Source of the DNA: Adlercreutzia sp910585575
Lineage (GTDB): Bacteria > Actinomycetota > Coriobacteriia > Coriobacteriales > Eggerthellaceae
Assembly (NCBI RefSeq): GCF_951801035.1
Contig: NZ_CATOKT010000009.1
Length of the DNA: 64,000 bases
Reading direction: 5' to 3' (one strand)
Shown: positions 38,401-50,400 of the stretch, one piece after another
Numbering within the stretch: the first letter of the stretch is position 1
Layout of the letters: every line of letters begins with the position of its first letter
Notes under the pieces: model-generated
Told to the model about the DNA's origin: nothing
What the model saw: the letters and a program-made list of their open reading frames with translations, nothing else
Database searches by the model: none
Made by a program: the position numbers and the translations under genes

Positions 38401-41400
38401 CCGTTCACGAACAGCGCGTTCGAGAAGCTGTTGGAAATGCCCGCGGTATTGCCCACCGAGTTGTACCAGTCGGTGTTGCCCGTGGCGGTAACCACCAGGC
38501 GGCTATTCGCATCGTCGGCGTCAGTGACCGTGTTGTTGGCGGCGGTCAGGGGCACCTTGGCGTTCGACTGCCAGGCAGTGCCGGACACGCCGTCCACCTG
38601 CCAGGTGCGCTTGCCCGCGCGCCAGGAAGGTTCAATGGAGTCGTACTCGAAATCGACCTGATACAGGTAGCAGTCATCGATGGTGTAAGCCGTAGAGTTC
38701 TGGTAGGGCGTGCCCGTCCAGGTGCTATGGGCCGAATTGCCGCTGGAACCGTTGGCCGGCACCCACGAGGTGGCGTTGTAGCCGTTGTTGTTCGGCGTGG
38801 TAACCAGGCGCAGGAACTTCGTGTTCTCGATCTTGTTCACGGTGCCCTTGCCGGCCCACATATCGTGGAAGTTCAGCACATAGGCGCCCGAGGCGTTCGC
38901 CGTCAAAAGCGGCGAGTCCTTCGGGATGTTCACGATGAACTTGTCACCGTTGGGCTGGTAGAAGGTCAGGTTCATCTCCTTGAACGAGCCCATGGTCTTC
39001 AGCGCGCTGGACACATCCAGCTGCTTGGTCTTGAAGCCGCGCACCACGCCATAGTAGGTGTAGAAGCCGTTGGAGTCCAGATCATCGTCACCGTAGCTGG
39101 TGGACGTCAGCATGTCCTTGGCCTTCATGGACACGCTCTCAATGCGCATGGACAGCGTGGCCTTGTCGGAGCGGCCGCGGCTGGCGTTGCGCAGCGTGAA
39201 GGTGTAGCCGGTGCCGTCGGCCTTGTTGGACACCGCCACCGTAGCCGTCTGGCTGGGCAGCGTGCCGTTGTTGGTGTCGTTGGTGGAGCCGCCGTTGGTC
39301 ACGTACTCCTGGGTGGTGGCGCTGCGCGCGCCGGCCGGACGACCGGCCGCGCCCTTGAAGGCCGTGGCCTGGGAGGCGCCCACGTAGCGATCGATGATCA
39401 GCTGCTTGGTGCTGGAACGGTCGATGTTGCCGTAGAAGCTGGACAGCGGGAAGTAGTACATGGTGGACGACATGCGGTCGTTGTAGTTCAAGTTCACCGG
39501 ATTGGTGGACGTGGGGGTGCCGTGGGTGCGCACATCGCCGTAGATGCGGGCGGTCAGCGTGGTGTTGCTGCCCACCTTGGAGGCGTCCAGGGTGTTCTCG
39601 GACGGATAGGTCTCGTAGAGCTCAGCGTTCATGGTGGTGTACACCATGCGGATGTTACCCAGAGCAGCCCAGCCGCCGTCGGCGTCGCTGCGGAACTGGA
39701 TGTTGGCGCCGGCCTGGGCCGCGGCCTTGATGGAATCTTCGTCCAAGGGCAGAGACAGCGTGACCTCGTGCTTGGAATGGGCGGCATTGGTGTAGGCAAT
39801 GTTGCCAGAACCGTCACGCTGCACCAGGGCCTCAATAGTGGCGTCGTCGAGCGTCACCACGGCCACGGGCTTCACGCGGGAGGTCTCAGCCTTGGTGGAC
39901 AGGTTGATGGTCACCACGTCGCCGGTGTTCTTGTCCACCGAGCGGCGATAGGTCACTCCCCCGCTGGTGTAGTCAGTAGAAGCCTCATGGGGTACCGGAG
40001 TGTCCCAGGCATACAGCCACAGCTTGGCCACGCGGCCAGCGCGGTTGTACCACTGGTACTTGGTGGTGGTGTCGCTGGCCGGCAGCTTCGCGCGCTTGGC
40101 ATCGCCCTCGCGGAAGCGGTAGTAGCCGTCAATCTGCAGTTCCTCGGCAATGAAGCCGCGGTCCTCGGCGAAGAGGCCGTTGGAAGCGGGCACCAGCACG
40201 CCGTCGGCGTTGTAGTTGCCCTGCATGCGGCTCACGCCGTTGATGGCCAGGTCCAAATAGCCGTCATCGGCCGTGGACTTCGACTTGTTGGTGAGAATGT
40301 ACTCGTACCACGCATCCTCCTGCGGGTTATCGGCATTGAACAGCGGCTTGCCGTTGTTGGCCGTGCGCAGGTCGTAGTTGCCCTCGCCCCAGCGATAGGG
40401 CACGTGGGTGACGGTGCCGTTCAGGCGCTCCTGAATAATCTTGTTGGGGCTCAAGGGACGATGGGTGGTGGCGTCCACTTCGCGGTTGTCCTCGGCCGTC
40501 TTGCCGCCGGTCCAATTGAAGTAGGTCTGGATCTCGGGCTCGGCGGTCAGCGGCAGCATCTTGGCGTAGTCGCCGTCCACCGTGCGGGTGGAGGTGTTGC
40601 GGTTCCAGCTATTGGTCTTGTACTCGGTGGAGAACTCGCCGTTCAAGCTCATAACCGTGGCACGGGTGGGCACGCCGAACACTTCCATAACGGCGCAGTC
40701 GGCGGCCTTCGGGTCGGTCTGAGTCACCTGGGCGGCAAAGCCAGGCAGGTGGAACACGGCGGACACCACGTACATCTCGTCCTTGCAGCTGGACAGGTCG
40801 CTGTGGTTCACGCCGTCGGTGTGCTCGCAATCGTCGCCGTGGGTGAACCAGGCGGTGTTCGGCACGGCGATGACCCACTTGCCGTTGCCGTCCTTCTTCA
40901 CGTAGTCGGCCAGGCTCAGCGTAAGGTAGGGCGTGCTGGGCACCGTGGCCACCGTGATGTTCTCATCAGCGTAGGTAACGCCGTCGCCCTGCAGGCGGCG
41001 CACCGTAATGTTCTTGGAATAGGTGGTATCGGTGCGACCCACGGCGTAGATGTCCACCGTGGCATCGGCCAGCATTTCCTTGATCTGAGCCTCGGAGAGC
41101 GCGTCGACCTTGGCGGCGTTGACCGTGGAGCCGATGTACTTGCCCGCGCCCTTCTGCTCGAAGCCGGCGATGCCCTCGGGGCGGTTGGTGGCGTTCGCGT
41201 CCACCTTGCCGGCCAGCATGGCGTTCACGGCGTTGTTGTTGAAGTACAGCGTATCGATATCGAAACCGCGCCACTGGCCGTCGACCAGCTCGCCGTAGAT
41301 ACCGCCGCCGGAAACAACCACGCCGCCGCCATCGTAGTTGTTCTTGCCGTTCACCGCGTTGCCCGTGGAGCCGGTGGAGCCCCAGTCGGCCCAATAGTAG

Positions 41401-44400
41401 CTGCTGGTGCTGTTCGGGCGGTACCAGTTGCTGCCCTTGTTATCGGCCTGCAGGCCCTGGGCCAGATAGGTGGAGCCCAGAGTGATGCGGGCGCTGTCCA
41501 TAGAGTAAGCCGAGTTGTTGGTCAGCGGGAAGCGCCAGCCGGAGTTCTTCGAGCCCATGAGAGTGTCGATGGTCTCGTTGGGCTTGTTGTCCTTGCTCCA
41601 GGTCATGGAGGCGTTCACGTCGCCCGGCTCCTCGGCGTACACGTAGGTCTGCGCACCCATCAAGGGCTTGATGGGGTCGATTTGCGTCACCAGACGACCG
41701 TAGTCCTGACGATACATCCAAGTGGAGTTCACGTAAGTATTGGAGGTGTGGTCCCAGGTGCCATTCGGCGTTTCCTGAGCCTGGTTGTTCAGGTAGCCCG
41801 ACTCCTTGTAGTTGGTGTTGAACGTGGAGTACAGATCGATGGTGCGATCGGCCACGTCGGTACGGCCCAGCACATCGATCTGGGCGTCGTTGGCCTCGCG
41901 CACACCGGCGTTGAAGTGGTACATATCCACGCGGAAGCTGCTGAAGTAGCCATCGCCCCACACCGTAGACGGAATGATCAAGTTCTTGTTCTCGTCATAG
42001 GTGGCACCCGCCGCCAGAATCTGCTCGCAGGTGAAGGTGTAGGTGAGCTTCGGTGTACCGTCGGACTCGAGCACCGTCGTCACCGTGGCACCGCTCGGCA
42101 GCGTCACCGTACCCGGCGTAAAGGCCGGCTCGGGCTCTGACTCGTCGTCACCGTCGCCTTCTCCCTCGCTCTCGCCGTCGGAGGAACCGCCGCCCTCCCC
42201 TTCCGTGGCACCGGCGTTCTTGGTGGACGGATAAGTGACGATGGTGAACTTCTTGATGGCGTTGCCATGGCCGTTGCCGCCGAAGCCGTTGCCAGTCATG
42301 GCCGTCTCGTGCCATGTAGCGTTATTCCACGTAGCAGGATCCCAGGTCATGGCATCCAGCAGGCCCTTGGACAAGCTCACGTACTTCGCGTCGTAGTAGC
42401 GATGGTCGTTGTCGTAGTCGTCCACCTCGGCCGCGGGCACCTTCTCCTTGGGCATGGTGCCCACCAGGATATAGCTGTCGAACATCTCATAGTTGCCGTG
42501 GGTACGGGTATTATCCACGTCGTATACGTTTCCATCCGGGTTATAGGTATAGCCGTAAGACTGCGTCGAGTTCGGGTTGCCGTAGTTTGTGTAGTTGAAG
42601 CGGTAGCCGGAGCCATAGTACTTGTACCAAGCCGTGGTGCTCTTGCTCAAGTTAGCGAATACCACGTTGCTGGACAACGGAGCTGGATTCTCCACAAAGT
42701 AGGACTTGCCGATGACACGCTGGCTGGAAGCAGGCATATGGGCCAGCAGCTCACCGAAGTCGCGAGTATTGGTCAACTCGCCAAAAGCGTTCGCGCTGTA
42801 GTGGTTCCACGTATTGGCCTTCAGGCCCGAGCCGTGACGGCCGTTGGTGATGGTGGTGCCGTTCGACGTGTAGTCGCCGTACAGGTAGTTCCAGGCGTCT
42901 ACGTCGTAGTCGGTGCGGAACTCGGAAATCTGCTGGATGCGATCGTAGAACCAATCCCAGTTGCGACACACCGACGAGCCGCCGCCGCAGCCACTTGCAG
43001 AGGTAGCCCAACCGTGGTTGGGGCACCAGTTCTCGTTGTAGGCGTTCTTTTTGTTCACATCGGGAGAGTCGATGGTGTAGCCGAAGAAGTCCACCGAGGC
43101 ATCGGTGCCGGTCAGATGCTCGTTGAAGTAATCGTACTCGATGACGATGCCGCACAAGTCACCGCCCAGCCACTTGGCGCTGGACAGAGTGACCGAGCCG
43201 TCGTCGTTCTTCACCACGTTGCCCAGGGTGGACGTGGTGGTGCCGTCGCCGGAAGTGCCGTTGGAGGAGCCCTCCAAACCACCGGTCGTGGTAGTGGGCT
43301 CATCGCCCTCGTTCTCTCCGGGCACGGTAATGGTGCCCGTCAAGTCAGTGCCGTCGGCAAACCACTGGGCCACCTGCTCGCCGGTGTAGGTAGTGCTGTA
43401 CACCGTGTCGCCGGCCACCGTGGCGTTGTCGCCACCGGTATGGGTGTAGATAGTGCGGGCCTTCGCGTCCTTCGGATACCAATTCAGGGTAATGGAGCGA
43501 ATACCGTTCACCGTCTTGCCGCTCTCATCGGTGTGCTGCGCGGCCTCGAACAGCTTCTTGGAAAGGGTCAGGCGCGTGGTGCGGAAGCCCAGGTTCTGCA
43601 AGAGCGAACGGGCGCCGTTTTGCGACACAGGGCGCATCTCGCCGGCACCGCGATAGGCGGTGCCCGGCTCGCCGATGGTAATCTGCGCACCGTTGGTCAT
43701 GGCATAGCGCGAGTCATTGGTCACGGTGGCGCGGAAGCCCACGGTCTCGTCGCGCCAGTAGGCGCGCGGCTCGTTGGGGAACAGCTGGTTGCCCACCGTG
43801 TCGCTTGCCAGGGCCTTGGTGCCGCTCACATCAGAGGACAGCGGGCTGTAGGCATAGCGGTTCAAGTTGGCGATGGGTGTGTTGTGCTGCGCCGCATCCT
43901 TATAGGAGTACATGCGGATAACCGGGCGCACCGGCTGCAGAGCCACGTCCAAACGGGCGTACGTGGTGGCCGTGTAGGGCGCCTTGCCACCCATGGAGGC
44001 ATCCTTGTACTGATGGCCGTTGGCGTGGTTCCAAATGTTGGATGTGGTGGCGCCATTGGTAATGATGGGGTTGAACCAGTAGCCGCGATAGGTGGAGTAC
44101 GGGTTGTAGGTTGAGAACTTATCGTAATTCGTGCTGCCGATAGTAACCGGATAGTCGAAGTTCTTGTACTCGGTATCGTACAGCGCACCCAAGGTAAAGC
44201 CCGTGGCTGCGGCCGTCACGCGATAAATGTAGTAGCGGCTCGTGCTGTTCGCGCTCTCGTAGCGGTTCGTGGTGTTCGTGTTCCACCAGCCCGTCAACCA
44301 GTCGGTGCGGAAGGTAGCGTAGATGTTGTTGTTAGCCGCCTCGCCGGAGTACAGGCCGTCCACCCAACGATAGGTGCCCGCGCCCCAGAACTCGATGAAG

Positions 44401-47400
44401 GCGTTGGTGTTGGCGTCGGTCACGTTGTTGTTGAAGTTGCGCAGATGCGTCTCGACGTTGCGGAAGTAGTGACCGCCCCATGCCGCCTTGTTGATGACCA
44501 CATTGCCCTTGGCATCACGGTAGGCCACCACGACCTTCTCGGTGGTCGTGGTCTCGTTGCCGTCGTCGTCGGTCTCCGTGGTGGTCACGTTGCGCCATGC
44601 GGTGAAGCGATTGCCGTTATCGGCATCGGTGCCCACCTCGTCGATCCAGTCCTCCGACTCAACCAGCTTCTGCGTGATGAAGTTGCCGTCGTTGTCCTTC
44701 GTGCGCAGACCCGTCGACAGATCGGTGACATAGCGATCTTCCGAGCCCTTGGCCAGAGCGATCATAACGTCGCCCGGGATGGACAGCTTCTCGTCGGCGG
44801 TAGCGCCATACACGCGGTAATAGAGGTTGAAGTCGAAGATGCCGGTCTTGTCGCCTCCCTTGTAGGAGCCGCCGGCCACGGCGTCGAAGAGGCCCTTGGA
44901 AGCCACCACCGACTCCGTGGTGAAGTTCACATACTCACCCGCCTTCACCTGCTGGCCCGTTTCGGGATCGCGCACCATCTTCTCCACGAAGGGGATGGCC
45001 TCGGTGGCAAAGTAGGCCTTCTGCATCCGGAACGGGATGGAGCCGGAGGCATCGGTCGTAGCTTTGTTGGAGAGTGTGAAGCGGTAGCCCGAGCCCGGAT
45101 CGTCCAGATAGGCACGGGTGGACTGGTTGCGTGCCAGCTTGCCGTCGGTCTGATCAGCACCGCCGGCGGTATCGTCATAGCCGGAATCGGAGGCAGGCTC
45201 GGTGGAGCGCATGAAAGTAGTGGGCGTGATGGCTTCGTCCACCTCGTAGGGGCGACCGTAGATCCAGGCCGTGGCATCGCCCGACTGGAACACGTTCTGG
45301 CCCTTCCAGTAGGACTGCCACTCGGCCACGCAGCGCTTGAACTGCGGCATAAGAGCCGCCGTATACCAGCTTTCGGGTTTGTCCTTGGGAATGCCGGCAC
45401 TCGCGCCGTTGGACACGTACTTCACGAACTCGCCCACGCGGGTGTAGCCGTCAGTGAAACCCTGGGTGTGGTTGGTGGTCGGCCAATAGTTCACCCAGGT
45501 CTTCAGCTGGTAGTTGCCGATGTTCTGGCCATAGGGACGAGTTGGCTCGTCCTTCTTATAGTGCCATTCATCATGTTTGTAGGTGCAGCCGAACCACGAG
45601 GATAGGGGCATGTCGCGCACGTTGTTCGCCTCGCCCCACAAGTCCACGTAGGCGCTCTTGCCGTTGGTGCCGGCGTTTACTTCAATGGAGTCGAAGCGAA
45701 TGACCACATTGGTGATGTAGCCCTTGCCCCAGACATCCCACGGAATGACGAGGTGACCGTCGCTGTTGATGTAGCCCTGGTACTCGGTGCCGTCTTCAGC
45801 CGTATAGGCCTTGCGCGGCAGCTGAACACCCGAGTGGGTGGTCATAGTGCCGTTCACGCGCACACTGTGGGTGAAGTTCGGATCGTAGGTGTCGCCCAGG
45901 CGCAGGTATTTGGTCTGCTTGGCGGGCACCGCCGTCAAGGGGCCGCTGGCCGCCAACCCGCGCGGGAAGTACTGGATCTCGATTTCCTTGATCTTCGCGC
46001 CCTCCATCAGGTCCTTGGACACCATGATGTCCTTGGTCTGGAAGCCGCGCACCACGTTCTCGTATTCCTCGACGTCGTCGCGGTTAGTAACCAGCTCGTA
46101 GCTAACCGAAGAGCCCGTGGGCTGCACGCCGTAGTCAACCGTACCGTCGGCGTAGTAGTACTGCTTGCGATTCGTGGTGCCGATGCGCAGCTCGCTCTCG
46201 AACACCTTGCGGCCGGCGTCGCCGCTCTTCTGGTTGCTGAAGCTGAAGCGGTAGCCCGCGCCGTCCTCGCCCCAGAAGGCCTTGGCCCCATTGGCGAAGT
46301 TAGCCGGCGCGGCAGAGTTCATAGCCTCGTCCGCCGTCTTGTTCACGTCGAAGTAGGCGTTGGCGCCCAGAGCCATGTTCGGCATACCGGCGATGGCGTA
46401 CAGCAGCGCCTGGTCGTCGGAGTAGGTCTGCTCGCCATTGGCCGTAGTGCGCTTCGTTTTCGTCAGGAAGTTCCAGCTCTTGTCGGGATAGGTGGCATGC
46501 AGGCGCGAGTCCGCCTGGACAACCACGTAGTAGTTGCCCACATAAGCCTTGATGCCAAGGTAGTGGATATCCGTATTGGGAGCACCGCCCCAGCAACCCC
46601 AAGCGTGATCAGTGCCATAGTGGGCAATGTCATACTCGTTCTTGTCAGGCCACAGGTCCTCAGACTCAGCGTAGTACGGATCGGTGCCCAGCGACACATC
46701 GCAGGAGTCGATGGCATAGCCGAACAGGTCGACCCAGGCCTTGTCGGCCTCGGTCACCTGGGCATCAATGCGCTTGAAGTGCACCTCGAAGTAGTAGGCG
46801 TCGCCGCCCAGCCACAAGGTGTCGGGCAGGGTGATATTGCCCTCGTCGATCTCCCCGTCGCCGTCCTTGTCCCAGTAGGCTTTCAGGTCTTCCCACTTCC
46901 ACACGGCCTCCTCCGAACCGGCCACCTTGGCAATATCGGTACGGGCGATATTCACGATGCCGCCGCTCACGCTGGAGTTCGAACCAATGCCGGAGGACAG
47001 CTTCTTGTGGTCGATGCCCACCATGGGCCAGTAGCGCACGGTGATCTTGTCGATGACCGAGTTCTCCAGCAGGCCCGGCGACAGCGTGAAGTGTGTGGTG
47101 TGGTAGCCCAGGTTCTCGTCCATAGCATGGCCGAAGGTGTCCCAGCGGGGCACCAGGTTACCCACAGTCAGCTTCGCGCCGGTGTACATGGGGAAGTCGG
47201 ACTTATTGGTTACGATGGCGCGGTAGCCGGAGTTCTGCTCTTCACGGTAAGCAATGGGACGATCGGTCTTGATTTCGCCTGACACGGCCGGGTACTGCTT
47301 ATAGTACACGCTGTTGAAGTTGGTGCGATCGCGCTCGGAGTTCGCCGGGTTGTTGTACAGCGTCTCCTGGTTCACGTGCTTGGTGGCCACGCCCTCAACG

Positions 47401-50400
47401 CCAGGGGTCTCCACGCCGGCCTCGTGGCCGTAGGCGCCGATGGCGGAGTTCGGACGAATGGGCGGCAGCTCGGAGGCCAGCTTCACGGCACTGGTCCAGG
47501 AACGGGTCCAGTCCTCGATGGCCTGCTTCGTCTTGAACTTGGCGTTCAACTGATAAGTACCGCGATGGGTGGTCTTGCCCTTCAGCTCCACGAAGGCGCC
47601 GGTGTCCTTGCACACCCAGTTGTTGAAGCGCGAGTAGTCCAGGAACACGTCAGTGACATAGCCCTTGTTCCAGGCCTGCCAGTTGATGATGACGTTGCCC
47701 AAATCATCAATGGTGACCACCTGGGTGGTGTCCACCTTCGAGACAACCTCATGCTCGCCGGCGGCGTTCTTCACCGGACGGCCGTCGCTGTCGGTCTTGT
47801 ACAGGGTAACGGTCTCGGTAGTGGGGTTGCCCTCCTCATCCAGCAACGGCTCCTTGGCCCAATCGGGCAGGTCTGTCACCGGCGTGTCGGACAGGGTGCC
47901 GTCGGCGTTGATCTTCTTGCCGTAGACGTACTCGATGATTTCCTTCAGCTGCAGCTTCTTCTGCACTGCGTCATCGGCGCCGTTGGTGCCGTACTCCCAG
48001 TAGGTAATAGCGGCGTCCATCATCTCGCCGGCGTATACGGCCGGGTTCGAGCCCGCCTCGCCCTTGTCAGACTTGAACAGCTCGTTGGACAGAATGACCT
48101 GATGGGTCTCGAAGTCCACGAACTGCGGCTTGGCGTCGTCGTAACGGGAGTCGGTCAGCTTCTGCTTGGGCAGCGTGCCGATGTTCACGGTGGCACCCAG
48201 GGACATGGCGTACTTCGTGTTGTTCGCCAGGTTCACGCGGTAGCTAGACTCATAGTCGTAGTAAGCCTTCTGGGAGGGCACGCTGGCGCCGGTGTTCATG
48301 ATGTTCTCGGGATCGGACTCGTCGCCCAGCACCGACTGGGTAAGCACGCCGGTGGTGTTGCCCACGTTGGCCGGCTTATTGTCAGCCGCCAGGTTGCCCT
48401 GAGCCTCGATGATGGGAGTGCCGTTAGCGGGATACGGCATGCCGTCCAGCTGGCCCTGGCTGTCCACGGCGCTGTTCCAGCTCTCCTTGGCGTAGTCGGT
48501 AGAGAACACGCCGCCCAGGGTCAGCAGGTCCTGGTTCACGATGGTGCCGTACACATCCATATAGGCGTTGTCGGACTGCTTTAGCCCGCTGCCGAAGTTC
48601 ACGAAGTGCTGCTGGAAGCCGCGCAGGTAGTAGTTGGAGCGCCACTGGTTGCAGTCGGCCAGGGAAACCACCACGTAGCCCTCGTCGGTCACGCTGATGC
48701 CAGCCGCAGCCACCTGGGCCGCGGTGGGCTGGGTCTTCGTGCCGTCAGCGAAAGCCTCCAAGTCTTCCGTGGTGAAAGTGTTGGTGGCGGCGCGGAACAG
48801 CAGGCCGTCGATGGTGACCACCTTCGGGTCGCCCTGGTTGGGGTTCAGGTTGTTGGCGTCGTAGTAGTACAGGTCGAGGTTGGCAAACATGCCGCCCTTG
48901 CGCTTCTCCACTGTGACATCGTTGCCGTCCTCATCCTTCTGGGTGACCGGCGTAGTCTGCCACAGGGCCGGACTGGCCACAATGTAGGCGGCCTCGTAGT
49001 CGGTACGGCCATCGTTCACAAAGGGAATGAGACGCGGGTCGGTCAGCGTGGAAGTGACCTTCTTGCCCGTGCCCTGGGACTCCTTCAGTACCCAGCCGCC
49101 CTTGATGACGGCGTTGCCGATGTCGAAGTTCGAGTCGTTGGACACAGTGATGCGCCAGCCAGTGCCCGGGTCGCCGATGTAGCCCTCGAACACCTTGTCG
49201 GTCTTGCCGTCGTCGTGCTTCTCGATAACCGGCGCGCCCGTGGCATCATTCTCGTAGTAGATCTTGCCGTTTACGGTGTACTTGATCTTGCCAGCGGGAA
49301 TCTGACTCTCGCTGGACACCTGCACCAGGTTCAGGATCTTGCCGTTGATGTCGCGCACGTACTCCCAGTTGCCCAGCAGCGCGTTCGGATCGCCCGGAAC
49401 CTGGCTCTCGCGCATACCGGTAGTGGTCACTTCCAGCTTGTAGGGCGCCTTGCGCGACGTGAAGCTGGTGGTGGCGCGCGCCTCGCGGTTGCGCGACTTA
49501 TGGGTGGACAGAAGCTCCTCGTAGCGGGTGGTGAAGGTGCCGGTCATAGACATGTTGGCCAGCTCTTCAGGGGTGCCGAGAACCTCGACAACCATCTTCT
49601 TCGAGGAGTCGATCATGGACTTGCCAGCCACGATGTCGAAGTAGATGGTCATCGACATAAAGTAGCCGTTCAAGTAGTCCACGGGCAAAATGGCTACGCC
49701 ATTCTTCACCCACGTGGATTTGTCGTCCTGGTCGGCAATGGGATTGCCCTTGCTGTCCAGGTACTGGCCGGCAGCATTCTTCTGCCACACTTCCTTGCCG
49801 TTCACCTTGTACATCTGACGGCTGGAGAGCAGCGTCTTCAGGGCATTGCCCTCGTAGGTGGCCGTCTTGGTTTCCAGGGCGTTCGGAGAGCCCGCTACGC
49901 CGGAACGATAGTTGATCTCGATCTTCGAGATGGAGCTGTTGTCCAAGATAGCCTGGCTGATGCCCACGCGCTCAGTGTCGAAGCCGGCGGCCTCGTTGGC
50001 GCCGAACACGTTGCCCACGGTAAAGGAGGCGGGCTGCATGACAGAGTTGCTGTTGTTGTTCAGCGTGAAGCGCCATCCCGAACCGGAACGGGACAGGATG
50101 GGCTGAACGTCGGCGTTGGTGGAGCTGATGGCCGCCTTGTCGTCGAACATCTCGGAGGCCATGGACACCGGCGTGGCCGTCACCGTGGGAATGGGCGGCT
50201 CGGCCTGCAGGTAGGCAGCCAGCGAGCGCGTGCTGCTGTCCATGGAGGATGCATACTTCTGGCTGGCATGGTTCCAGGTGCGCTTACCGTAGTTCACCTG
50301 CGAGGCGTTACGGTAGTCCACCATGGGGATGGTCATGGCACCCGTCACACGCACGGCCACGGGCAACGATCGGTTCTCCTCGAGTGGGGCACGCAGCATC

